NCBI GenBank assembly: GCA_029204225.1
Contig: CM055102.1
Span: 17,773,223-17,837,222, forward strand
Direction of reading: 5' to 3'
Length of the DNA stretch: 64,000 nt
Origin: Diphasiastrum complanatum
Taxonomy: Eukaryota > Streptophyta > Lycopodiopsida > Lycopodiales > Lycopodiaceae
Shown: one piece after another, positions 1 to 11,945 of the stretch
Layout of the letters: every line of letters starts with the position of its first letter
Numbering within the stretch: position 1 is the first letter of the stretch
Translations under genes and position numbers: made by a program
The notes under the pieces: generated by a model
The model's database searches: none
Told to the model about the DNA's origin: nothing
Seen by the model: only the letters and a program-made list of their open reading frames with translations

Positions 1-622
1 CAATGACAAGGAACCGAATGGATGCCAGCGGATACCAGCCAACTGGTAATCGCAATTGACAACCTAATTTCTTAATATAAATAGTTGTTCATATTCATAT
101 AGTTTCAAGTTAGAAAATGATCGAAGCGATCAAGTTCAGCAAGTATTGTAGTTAGCTCTCTATCAAGCTTTCAAGCTTGAACTCTCTTGAGCATTCTAAC
201 TCAGTCTTTTAGAGTTATATTTTAGACTTGCTATTGTGCTATTGCTTATCAACATAGCTGCTAATTATCAGACTTATCCTCAGTTACTCAGAGACAGCTT
301 AGAGTGCGCGGTTTCGATCCGCTATTGTTTTGTGCTCATTAACATCTGTTTTTGTTTTTCTGAATCAAAACTATCCTTTACTGCGTTTAGTATATGTTAG
401 AATGCATGCATCTCTGTATTTCCTTTGTAACTGATAGAAATTGTCTGAGAATTCAATACTTCATGTTTGGCTACATAATCACTTAGTATCTAGCGATTTC
501 AAAGTTAGTTGCTAAAGATTGAACATGATTCCCATCACTACTGCTTTGTTCAATTTGGATAGGCGTAGTCATGCACTGGAAGTAGGAAGTTTCCACTACT
601 ATTATCTATCCTATTTCCGATG
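1..622 (+). repeat. 5' LTR of copia A (left end outside window)
   Basis: This stretch lies directly before a copia-type primer binding site and holds a TATA-like TATAAATA at 76-83, so it is read as the 5' LTR of the decayed element that follows. Its left end is not in the window and its right end lacks a clean terminal CA, so the boundaries are approximate. A similar stretch (GCGGTTTCG followed by CTATTG) occurs near 32266. Confidence 0.5.
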
Positions 623-634
623 TGGTATCAGAGC
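623..634 (+). other. Primer binding site of copia A
   Basis: The sequence TGGTATCAGAGC is the standard Ty1/copia primer site, complementary to the 3' end of plant initiator-Met tRNA. A second degraded form (ATATCAGAGC) follows at 671-680. Confidence 0.75.
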
Positions 635-775
635 AATTTCACTACTTCTTTATATGATTCCTACTACATGATATCAGAGCAAAAGCTCTAATACTTGATA
701 TCTTTCACAATATCAAATTGATATCAAAATCTTCAGTTCTTTCCAGCCTTTCAGTATCAAAGAATTGGTTTCCTA

Positions 776-2570
776 TTGCTGGGATTACTACATCTTAGCG
801 CCATCGATACACGACAGACTAAGTTCCAGATGGATTCTCAAAGTAAAGCCGGTCTTATCATAGACAAGCTGAATGGATCCAATTATCATTTGTGGAAGTT
901 TAAGATGAAGACCTTGCTAATCGCCAGCGAATTATGGGATGTTGTCATAGATACAGAAGTAAAACCTGAAGACGACGACTCAAAGTGAAAATTGAAGGAT
1001 GGTAAAGCTTTCGTGCTTATTATCCTCAATATATCAGATACACAAATTGGACACATAGCTGAAGCTAAAACGTCAAGAGACGTTTGGGACATCCTGAACT
1101 CACTATATGACGTGAGGGATGTAACTACTAAGTTACATCTACGAAGGAAAGTCTTCACATTCAAAATGTCTGTTGGTGATTCACTTCAGAGTCACATTAA
1201 CCAGTTTAAGAATCTGTTGCAATAGATGGCAGCTATCGAATCAGTCATAGACAATCAAGACGCAATCATGACATTGCTTTCAAGCTTACCCTCTACATAT
1301 GAGAACTAGGTGATGATCATATCGACACACTCAGACTTAACTCTATTTAGAGTTATCACTATGTTGCTGCAAGAAGACAATAGAAGAAGTCAATACACAT
1401 CGTCTGCTTCTCTATATGTCAACAAAGGCTCTAAGTGACAAAAGCAGAAAGGCTGCAATGAATCAGAGGTCGACTCAAAGTCAAGAACAATCATCAAATT
1501 CACAGTCGAAGAAGAAGATGTTTTGCAAGTATCGCAAGCGCAATAACCATGAGATCAAGGATTGTCAAATTCTCCAAGCAAAGAACGTAGCCAAACAAGC
1601 TGATCAACAAGCAAACACAGTCTCATCATCTCCCCAGGTCGAAGTGGATGAAGGCGCATTTATGGTCAAAGATCAAAGCACATTTTTGGATGATTCATGG
1701 TTTCTCGATTCTGGAGCAACTCAACATATGACCAATCAACGTGAGATCTTCAACTCCTACACGCCTTACAACATGGAGAAATTTGTTCATCTTGGTGACA
1801 ATAGTACTCACACTATTGAAGTGAAGGTATTGTAAGATTGCGATTCCAGCATGATCAGTTCAAATTACTATCAGAATAATATGTTCCTAAACTCTCTACA
1901 AATCTGTTATCAGTAAGTAGATTTAAAGACTTAGGTCATAAGGTAGAATTCGATCTAATCAATGCAAAATTATTGATAGGAGTAATAAGATCCTTGCACT
2001 CGGCAAGAGGCAGAGTTACTTATATAGATTGGCACACTATTATTCTGAGTCTAGTCAAGCCTTGAAAACCTCTGTTCTAGTCAATAAAGCATTATTATGG
2101 CATCATCGCTTAGGACACGTGAATCGTGCATCTATTTTGAAAATGTTCAAACAATCCATGGTTCTTGATCTCGACTATCCTTTTGGTAAGGTTGATCTCC
2201 CTGTCTGTCATTGCTGCATTTTTGGAAAGCAGGCTAGGATTCCTTTTAGATCAAACCATATGCATGCGACAAAAGGTCTGCTAGATGTTGTTCACACAAA
2301 TACATGTGGACCTATGCAAATCCCTTCATTGCTAGATGAAAAGTATTTCATTACCTTTATTGACTAGTTTTCTAGAAGAACATTTGTTTATTTTATTAAA
2401 CAGAAATCAAAGGCTTTCATCAAATTCAGACAATTCAAAGACCATGCTGAGAATCAAACTAGCAAACGAATCAAAGTGCTGAGGTCTAATAATGGGGGAG
2501 AATACATCTCCAACGAATTCAAGGAGTACTGCCTCAACAACGGCATTGAACAACAATATATCACCTCCTA
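776..2570 (+). pseudogene. Copia A gag-protease-integrase remnant
   Basis: Broken Ty1/copia polyprotein. The gag N-terminus (GSNYHLWKFKMKTLL) is in one frame with internal stops at 986-988 and 1223-1225. A second frame from 1416 carries a damaged zinc knuckle (CKYRKRNNHEIKDC, one Cys lost) and the protease active site DSGATQHMT near 1709. A third frame (2029-2367) holds the GAG-pre-integrase WHHRLGH motif and the start of integrase. The integrase acids are damaged: HTN replaces the usual HTD or HSD, and SNNGGEY replaces SDNGGEY. The element breaks off near 2570, before the reverse transcriptase. Confidence 0.9.
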
Positions 2571-2689
2571 ATCAAATATTCGGTTCTTCCTCTATTTCTC
2601 CAAGCCATCCCTACCTTATCTCCTCCTTCAGCCATCCCAATGTATACAATTCTTGAAAAAAATTAATGGAAAAACTTATGATAGGTGAG

Positions 2690-3442
2690 TGTAGCAGCCT
2701 TGGTTCACCTATCATGGATCGATTCATTCCCAAGGGAAGAGTGCTTCCCTTGTGAAGTTGGCTTGCAAACTCTCATTTTCCTACTGTAACGACCCTCTCT
2801 GACCACATAAGCATCCACAATAAGGCAAGGGAGGTCTCTTACACCTTCCCCTCTCTCTCCTCTCCAAAGACACAAGAACAAAGCAAAAGCAACTAAGAAA
2901 TCATACACAATTGCTAAACAAGAGAAAGAGAGAGAAGAGAGAGTGAGATGCAAGGATGTTCGGATTATCAAACGGACCTTATCTCCTCCTCCTGATTGAA
3001 CATGAAAAATGGGTATAAGAGGTGCCATTTTACAGATGGGGAAGGCCCTTGCCCCTTTCTCATATTGGCTAATTACAATGGCAAAGATCCTAATCCAAGA
3101 CATTTAAACTAACACAAAATGAATCTAACGATACTAAGAAAGCACGAAGGGCACTCCCATGTTTCATATGAGTTCTAATTTGGGCCCTTTTAGCTTTTTT
3201 ATTAACAACTTGACTTACGGCAAGCTAATGTCATTTTAGAGTTTTTAACCCCCTAGTCTTATTCCTAGTTCTACAAGTTCTACAAAACTAATTTGTGTGC
3301 TCATTGGATTGGGCTTATAGTTGTAGGAAGCCAGTGCCATCGCATAGTATTGCTCTATTTGTATAGTAGGTACTATGGCGAGGCCCACTTGGTAAGCTTA
3401 GCCAATAGCACTTTACTGTCAGGACCCACTGAGTGCCCAACA
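2690..3442 (-). repeat. Diverged gypsy-type LTR, minus orientation
   Basis: Read on the minus strand it starts TGTTGGGCAC at 3442, just after a purine-rich tract (AGGTGGGGGA, about 3443-3455) like a polypurine tract. It shares a series of blocks with the gypsy 1 LTR at 23783-24592, for example GGGGAAGGCCCTTGCCCC followed by ATTGGCTAA, and GTGTGCTCATT. It is clearly diverged. The inner end is uncertain. Confidence 0.55.
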
Positions 3443-3455
3443 GTATCCCCCACCT

Positions 3456-4890
3456 AAATAGGTGACAGTCCCATGGCACTTGTGCTTGTTGTGGAAGAAG
3501 ACTATCGACACATTTATTGCTGAGGAAGGAGTGCATTAGGAAAAGCATGGATAAAGATCGCTTATGTAAAACCTGAAACTTTATTCAATGATGAGCCTAT
3601 CTTGAACTCTTCAAGAAGTGTTTGGGAAGGCTCATGGTGACTAGTACCTAGCTCCTACAAAACACCAACTTGGCACAAATGAAATGAAAGGCCTATTATA
3701 GCCATGTAGTCAAATATGCATCATATGGAGTCAAAAGTTTCTTGAATATTGAAAAAAAAAAAGTGTTGCATACATGGATGAAACTAGATTATTTATGGAT
3801 TATCTTTCAGATTAGGTAGATTTGTTGGCAGTTCTATTGTCATCTAAAAGACTTATTGGCCAAAATTGAGCATGGAAAAAAATTTGTATTTAATATGGCT
3901 ATGCCAAATAATGGGATAAAAATGGAAAAAGCAATCTTACCTCAATGATATTGTGGTCACCCTTTTTTTTTATTGTTATTGATAAATTTGTCGTAATACA
4001 ACCTCTAGATGAAGATGTTGTAGCTAGTGTTGTTGTGTGGACAACAAAAATTGTCAAAATGGAAGACAATGATGTTGTCATGACTGAATTCACTACACTT
4101 GGGTTAGAACCGAGATTGAGCAAACAATGCAAAAGGATGAGTTCTTTGAAAATGCACATTTGATATTTAAAATAATAGTCAGCCAATATTTCTATGCCAA
4201 AGAAAATATATGATTCTCACTATATTCTTTGTCCAAGTTGCAAATAAGTAATTTCTGATTATTTTATGTACCAACTACCTAGTTCTTGTTTGAGTTGTTA
4301 AAGACTCATTGCTAGCCATTTTGCCTACCCTTCGCTTCCAAAAAAGTGATCATAAATTGAGATGTTACTCTTTACATATTTAGTTGATCTATCTTTGGGC
4401 ATGTACCCTATACTCTAATATGGAATGAGTAGGGATGTTTTTGCATCTAGGTTGTGGGGTTATAATTCTTGGAAGGACAATCTAAAAGAATTTTTGGCAT
4501 TGCCTTGCAAAAGACACTACTATGTGTTCAAGTTGGTCAATGGAGTTTCGTAAGTCAATGTATTCAATCATAAGGGGACGTGTGCACAAAAGACCTTTCC
4601 CATTGCTAAGAACTCTATTGCAAAAATTCAATCTTTCATATGCACCTCCATATGCATGTCGTAAATAACAAAAATTTCATGTCCTCTCTTTTTCTCACAT
4701 GTATGCCCATGCTTTACACAGACCTTTTTATGCAAGTCATAAATAGCAAGAAGTTCGCATCTCTCTCTTTTTTTCCTGCATGTTTTCTTAAGCACTCAAC
4801 CTACATGACGCACCAACATCATTATCAACAAGAGTAATAAAATGAAGATTATTTATTTGCATTCATAAAATTCTTTCATATATGTTTTTT
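3456..4890. other. No gene recognised
   Basis: Only short overlapping open frames with no recognisable domain. By position the first part could be internal sequence of the element whose LTR lies at 2690-3442, but nothing in it shows this. Confidence 0.4.
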
Positions 4891-4900
4891 AAAGTTATGG

Positions 4901-4998
<98 letters not shown>

Positions 4999-5012
4999 GC
5001 ACGCACACACTT
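4901..5012. repeat. Compound microsatellite (TC)n(AC)n(GCAC)n
   Basis: An almost pure TC run (4901-4956, one interruption) passes directly into AC repeats and a few GCAC units. Open frames across it encode only dipeptide repeats and are not genes. Confidence 0.98.
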
Positions 5013-5900
5013 TAAAACAAAGTTCAATCCTTGAGATAAGAAAAGGAAATGTTGACAATTATGCTTTAGTTCTAAGACAACTAGGATTTGAAAATAGCTA
5101 ATTACCTTGCATCCAATCTTAAACAATCACAGTTTTAATTCAAGAATTTGTGGGAATGACTTTGCTATATACCAAAACATTTTTTGTTTGTTTTGTCAAG
5201 TGCTTGTCAAACCATGCAATTTCTTGGCTGAAAGTGCATTGTACTTGGAAAGGCATGTCAAGGTAGTGTTCCACTATAGAGGGAAGTTGATCCATAAAGT
5301 TGAAACAACTCACGTCTGCAAAAATGCTATAGTAGATCTAGCACATTGTAATAATCAGTCATCAAATGTGCAGTAACCTTCAAGGGTGTGATTGCCTACC
5401 TCTATTCCCCAGAACCATAGAGAAGATTAGACACAAAGAGCTTCTCTATTGTTGTGCAACATGCCTAGCATTTCACCCAACTCAACTTTAGAAGATGATA
5501 GCTCACATAGTTTGCTTAAGAAGCATGTATCTCAAGCTTGTGCAATCTATGAGCTATGCCAGGGTTTCTTACAGCTCAACCAGGATCTGCAATGCTTTTC
5601 CACAAGGTCTCTGTTCTAAGCCATCTGAGCCTGTCTGTACATGTCTCTTGAGAGTGAAGTTTAACGATGAATTATTATACAAGAAGAGCATACAGTGCCT
5701 CTGGACAGGAAAAGGATCTAGCATGTATATTGGGGAAGAAATCCTCCCACATGTTCCTATTCAATGGAAGATCCCATTTCACAATTGATTTCTGTGCTGC
5801 CCAGGATCACAAATGTATTGTTTAGCATGTCCATCAGATGGACAGATTGTGTAGTGGTACAAAATGGTGAATGTTTCAGGTGGAATTAAAAAAAGTTTGG
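5013..5900. other. 3' flank of the PPR gene, nothing recognised
   Basis: No domain-bearing frame is visible. The part next to 5908 presumably includes the 3' untranslated region of the minus-strand PPR gene. Confidence 0.4.
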
Positions 5901-5907
5901 TCTAAGA

Positions 5908-8900
5908 TCACCAATAATTCTTGCAAGAGCAAGTACCATCTTTCACATGATGGAAGCGGTTGGCGTCCCTTACAACCATTGCACGCCCAGCAATTTTTGA
6001 GATGAACTTCATGGCAGTATGACAGTCACCACACACCCTCAGATTTTTGAAAACACGGAGAGGAGCAGGAGGGGCTGTACTCATAAGCCCAAATGCAATG
6101 GCCAGCTTCTCACTGTGGAGACACAAAGAATTCTCTTTTTCTTTTTCATTCACATCATGTGACACAAATCGTGTATCAGGTACATACCCCAACTTCTTCA
6201 TATTCCATACCAATCTCTGCACCTCTGCACGAATTTCTCTAATTTGCGGATGGTCTTGATCATTTGCAACAAATACATGCAGCTTATTATTGACCTCTAT
6301 CCAACTACGACCTGGCTCTTTGAGCACATTCCGCAGCTTTCTCAATTTCTGAACCTTTGCCCTGCTATGCCACTTCCCAGCAGAAGCATAGAGGTTGGAT
6401 AACAGAACATAGCCCAAGGGATTCTCAGGTTCTAGATCCAGAACCAGCTTTCCAATACGATCTCCCATCTCTAGGTTGTCATGGGTTCTGCAAGCACCTA
6501 GGAGCCCCATCCATGTGGACACAGTAGGTGAACACCACATTTTGAGAATGAGAAGTTCTGCCTCCTCCAGGTGGCCAGCACGGCCAAGAAGGTCAATCAT
6601 GCAATTGTGATGCTCAAGTGTTGATGGAATACCATAAAGTGGAATCATGGATTCAAAATAGTGAAGTCCTTCATCCACTAGGCCTGCATGGTTAAAAGCT
6701 GAGAGGAGGCAAAGTAAAGTGGTGGAATTGATCCGCAAATTTTCTAGACAAATTTTTTCGAAAAGGCTAAGAGCTTCCTTGCCAAGCCCATGCATGGCAT
6801 ATGCGTCGAGCATGGAAGTCCAAAGGACTACGTCACGTCTCTGTAAACTCTTGAAAACCCTGCGAGCATCTTCAATGCTCCCACACTTGCTGTACATATG
6901 AATCAGGCCACTCCCCACAAAAGGTTCAGACTGAAATCCGAAATCAATAGCCTGTGCATGGGCACGTCTGCCCTCTTTCAATGATGCTATGCTGGAACAT
7001 GCATTGAGAACAGCCACAATAGTGACATAGTCTGGCTTGACATGCTTGTCAAGCATCTGCCGAAATAATGTTATTGCTGTCTCCTCCTCTTCGCTCTTTG
7101 CATACCCCGTAATCATTGCATTCCAAGTAACCACATTAGGAGCATGCATTTTGTCAAAAACTCTGCTTGCATTCTCTAGATCCCCACATTTGCTATACAT
7201 ATCAACCAAGCAGCTCCCAATAAAATTGTCCACTTCACATTCACTTTCAAGTACCTGTTTATGAACACGCTGTCCTTCTTCAAGGCATCCTATGCTGGCA
7301 CAAGCAGTTAGGACGTTCACAAACGTGACACTGCTCGGCTCAACCTGTTCTTTTTTCATCTGCTCAAAGAATTCTAATGCATGTCTGCCTTGCTCGCATT
7401 TCACATATCCTCCAATCATGGCATTCCAAGAAATAACATTATGTGTGGGCATACTGTTGAAAACTGTACAAGCATCCTCTATGCTCCCACATTTTCCATA
7501 CATGTCAACGATGCTATTCCCAAGAGCAACATCCAAAGGAATGCCAGTTTGCATTAACTGGCAATGGACAAACCTGGCAAATTCTGAGGCTGCAATGCAA
7601 GCACACGCATTGAAGGCACCAAGAAAAGTGACAGTGTTTGGTTCCACTTGTTCTCGCTGCATCTGCCCAAATAATTCCAGTGCCTTCTGCCCATGTTCAT
7701 TGTTGAGATACCCATGAATGAGGGCATTCCAAGCAACAACATCAAATTCCACCATATCGTTGAAAACACTGCATGCATCCTCCGTGCTCCCACACTTAGC
7801 ATACATGTCAATTAAGCAACTTGCTACGAAGATGTCGGTATCATATCTTCTTCTGATCACCTGTGCATGAACTATTCTGCCTTCTAGCAGTGCGCCTTGA
7901 CCAGTACATGCTTTAATAACTTGAATGAAAGTAAACTTATCAGGCTTTACACCTTCTGCTTGCATTCTACTGAACTGATGCAGTGCCATGGTATGTAGCC
8001 CATCCTTAACGTATCTTCCTATGGTCATATTCCAGGAGAAAACGCTATTTTGCAAGGTACCCATTTTCATAGCAGCCAATTCTGTTTTCACCCAAGCAGG
8101 AGTTGCTCTACCATTAATCCATAATGCCTCCTGTGTCTCCTTGTGTTTGAAGTCAGGATACCTTTCAATTGCCTGAGTTGACAAGTCAGAATATTGGTAC
8201 CACAATAAAAGCCAGTCACTAGCCAACATGGTAAACAATCATCCCAATCAGAAAGCTAGTGCTAAGTCTACCTTATCAGATCTGTGATCATACCACTGAG
8301 AAGGATCTGAAAAAAACTTTCTCCAAAGTTGTTCTTTGCTCCTCTGCCCTGCATCAATCAAATAAAGCCAAACATTCACATGTTAATGCATACCACACAT
8401 GGCATAAACATTCCTACTAAGATGAGCTGCAGTGTAAAAATTTGCTCTTCCACAAGAATTTTATCACATAGAAAGGAGTAATATGCACAAATTAGCCTAG
8501 AATATAATCACAAACCAGAATGCACTGGAGCACTTGAAACAATGGCCAACTTTTCTTTCACCCTAGTTGTACTTGACCAACTGTCGACAAACAGAACCTC
8601 CTCGATCTCCCGATGCAGGTTCTTGACACTTCTATGCCTCTAGTAAAAACGCCATATATAACTAATTAGCAAAAATATAAATTAAAACTTGGAATACTAA
8701 AACCAGTGGCCAACTCAAAAAAATCTGAATAAAGCACAAATTGGGTAACATTTCAAGCTACATGGCAGACTTGGCAGCAAACCTTAGAAGCCCAAAACAG
8801 AATAGGACAACTTTGACCATTCCTAGCTCAAAACTTGCTATGTAAGAACTGAAATTTCTTACTGTAGCTATTAAATGTCTCACCTTGTAAAACTTGTTGC

Positions 8901-9449
8901 CCAGCCACTGCAAAGGATCTGACAAATAGTGCAACTGGTTTACGACTATCTTCTTCTTTGGGCCTGCATGGCAAAAAGCCCGTTGAGGTGAGCCAGTCTG
9001 AAAATTTTCCGAACAGCTGAAATCAATCTGGTCAATTGACATGTGCAGAAAAGAAAAATGGCAGCAGAGCCTACTCTGGTCAATCTATGATGGTCACGAA
9101 GCCAATCTAATCAATTCACAGTAGTTCAAATGCGTTGAGACCTGTACAGAATCTTTGGATGACCCAAACGCCTTAGTCATCAGGCAAAAATACGGAATAC
9201 CCAAAATGAAGTAGAAAGACCTAGCAAGTGAAGGTTGTGATGAGATTTTTCACCTGTGACTTCAGAAAAGCCGAAACCCAACTCTCTTTCCGTTGACGCT
9301 GTGCATGAAAATGGCTTTTCTGGCTTCAATTTCATACTTCTCGCCCTTATAGCAGCCGTGATTGGTTTGCAGCTATCAGTAAGCTGACCATTTTCAGGGC
9401 CAACGATTTTGGGCAATAGCTCCAAGCAAAATGGCTTTGCCCTTTCCAT
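5908..9449 (-). CDS. PDF-motif / PPR-DYW fusion protein, five exons
   Basis: Predicted organellar RNA-binding and C-to-U editing protein of about 913 residues. Proposed exons: 9254-9449, 8884-8963, 8516-8639, 8272-8348, 5908-8172; all introns are GT-AG and all joins keep frame. Residues about 77-125 and 139-194 are two PDF motifs as in OSB organellar single-strand DNA-binding proteins (second: [21 protein letters not shown]). From about 201 there are roughly 15 P/L/S-type PPR motifs, then E, E+ (EPGRSWIEV) and a DYW deaminase domain with HSE at 845-847 and CGDCH at 873-877. The last three residues are NYW, not DYW. No OSB OB-fold is seen. The N-terminal 60 residues could be a targeting peptide. 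A longer open frame starting at ATG 8238 uses intron 4 sequence and is not preferred. Family membership is certain; the fused N-terminus rests on the exon model. Confidence 0.88.
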
Positions 9450-11945
9450 TACTGGTTTTTAAAATGTCAGTTCTATTTTCCAAAAACAAAAGACAGCTCA
9501 ACTTTGCATTCACAGTTAAATATTCACCGATGACTAGAGAAAGAAAAACGATCAGGGAGGAATAAGCGTGCAACGCGTATGGAAATTAAGTTGAAAAAGT
9601 ATGTGCTTTGAATCTCAATGACTTTTACAAAAGAGCATCAGAAGCAACAAAAGTCTGGATGGTATACACCACACCAAGCTAAATATAGTGTGAAGATGGG
9701 ATTAGAAGAAAGAATATGATCCAACTCTGCCATCAAGATTCTCGAGCTAGAGCACTTCGCATCAGTAAATCTCAACCCGTGGCTCTCGTCATGGATTAAT
9801 AATCTGAAAGTAAACCCAAAAGTTTCACTGCAAGCTTGCAATTATGATTGATTTTGAGTGCTGAGAGGATGATGGGATCAGCTGCCTTTCAGCACACAAG
9901 CTCATTTTGCTGATGGGGTTCTCGAAAGAGAAAAAGAACACTCTTTATTGGGCCTGTCTCATCCTCATACAGGCCCCTCATGCTTAAGGTCAGGCTTGTG
10001 CTTTCACATAGGAGGGGACTCAGTGGAAGAGCCTTAGGCCATTTTCTTAGGGCCATTGTATGTATTTTCTTATTGTTTGCAAAAGTGGTACTTTTCATTG
10101 TACTTTCTTTTGTGATGGGTTACTCCCTCTCTAGATGTTTTGGCTTTGCTACAAGAATTTGATAATAATTCGTCAATATTTTGGGTCGATCGATGGGTTT
10201 AGGAACCTTTGATATTCCCGAGGCATTGGTCTTATCTGCATACCTTCCATTGCTCTAGCTATGTTTCTAGGGAGTTGGCCCCTTGTTGCCTCTACATTTA
10301 TTTCTTGGTTTCAGTAACCATCCTATTCTTCTTGATTCAGAAGCTCATGTGGAAACGGGCAATCTTTCTTTCCATCAACATCTTCGTGCAGCCAAAGACC
10401 TCATCCCTCCACCTATGCGAGCTTCTTTGCCTCCCTTTGAGACTTTGCTCAATCAACAGCGGGCTCATTTTCAAAAATATCTTATGGAGCGGTTCCACTC
10501 AATTCTGTATATTAAGCAATTGGATCGTTCTTAACTTTACCTTTCTTCGTAGTTTTTGTCACACGAATACCCTTCTGATATCCTTCACAAGCAGCTATCA
10601 TCCAAGTTGTGGTAGGTTGCAGTAGGAGATGATGCACAACAAGAGAGAGAGATAGAGCAGGAAAGAGAGAAGGCATGAAGAGTGAGATTTAGGTCTATGT
10701 AATATTTCCTTATATAGAAGGGTCATTACACCTGGATGCATTGAGTGTTTGAAGCTGCTCACCGTCCGATCGTATCCCCATAATGTGCATAGATCATAGT
10801 CGGCCAAAGGAAAGCAAGTTTCTCTCCAACAAGACCATTTAAAAAAAACCTTCAGAAGGGGTCCTATCTCCAAGTTTGGCAAGGTAGAGTATTTTAGTTG
10901 GTTCGGTACCATAAGGGAGAACCCATAGAACAATACATAGTCTCCACTTTGTTAGCATTATGCAATCCGTTTAATTGCTTATAACATGGAGGTTCGATTG
11001 AATTCTTGTAACTAATATGTTTACTCATTTTAGCCTACTGATCGTTTGCACCAAGTTACTGACTTTGCATTCACTTATACCTTACTTTGGAGACATGTAT
11101 GACACTTGAACACAAAGTTCTTTTTGTTATTACTACTCACGATCATTATTATATGGAGTTAGTGCACTACTCTTTTGAATGTTTCTATCAATTGCTCACT
11201 GGGATACGATAATGCAAAGCATGGAACCTAGCTCTCTGCTCCACAAGATGTCTAGACTTGCTATATTTTTCAAACGTTCTTTTTCCATTTTATGATCTCC
11301 AAAAAAACATACAAGTTGGAAGAACCATAACATCATCTCAAGTCGACTTATATTCTACTATTTAAATATGAGTTTCCATACCTAAGTGCATTTTGATAGC
11401 ATCGTGAAATCGTAAATATTACATCTTGAAATACTAATACTTTTGTGAACATTGATTTTAAATTTTTTATATTTAGCTGTAAAACTACAAATACTTACTA
11501 ATAAAATTTTTCATTTTTTTGAAAACTGATTGCAACAATAAAAATCCTACTATCTTAAAAATTATGCATAATATTGTGACTTGATTTTAAGTTTGTGACA
11601 TGATAAATATTCAAATATAAAAATAATAATAATTTTCTGTAAAGTTAGAAAATGATTAAATAATTTTCACCCATTCTTATTGAATGATCGTTTCTCATTT
11701 CAAATATTTACAAATCTCAAAACACCATAATAGTGGCAAGGCCTTTGTTTAATGCCACAATGTTCTTGTTTTGAAATGGACTCTCCCTCTTTGTGTGTGT
11801 AAAAACACCCTAATCAATAATCAACAAGGTAAGCTTCTAAAAAAATAGTCAATGGCAATGAATGATAAGGACATTGGCATGCATAGAAGACAAGAGAGAA
11901 TCAAAAACAGCTTCCAAATTTTCTATCCAGCGAGAATTGCCAGCT
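9450..11945. other. No gene recognised
   Basis: Contains several short open frames (for example 10209-10625) without recognisable motifs, and a GA-rich patch around 10636-10675. The promoter of the minus-strand PPR gene should lie in 9450-9700, but no clear TATA element was identified. Confidence 0.4.

Noticed and set aside
623-634. TGGTATCAGAGC sites as tRNA genes
   Set aside because: They are only primer sites; no cloverleaf surrounds them.
4863-5126. Open frames over the TC/AC microsatellite
   Set aside because: They encode only dipeptide repeats and have no independent support.
8173-8238. ATG at 8238 as the start of the PPR protein
   Set aside because: The 22 residues before AIERYPDF come from sequence with good donor and acceptor signals (GTAGAC at 8271, ACTCAG at 8173), and splicing it out restores a PDF motif interrupted by it.
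5907-8238. Plus-strand frames of 60-141 residues across the PPR gene
   Set aside because: They are antisense shadows of the PPR repeats.
9980-10625. Overlapping frames at 9980-10625 as a gene
   Set aside because: No motif, codon bias or splice pattern to support it.
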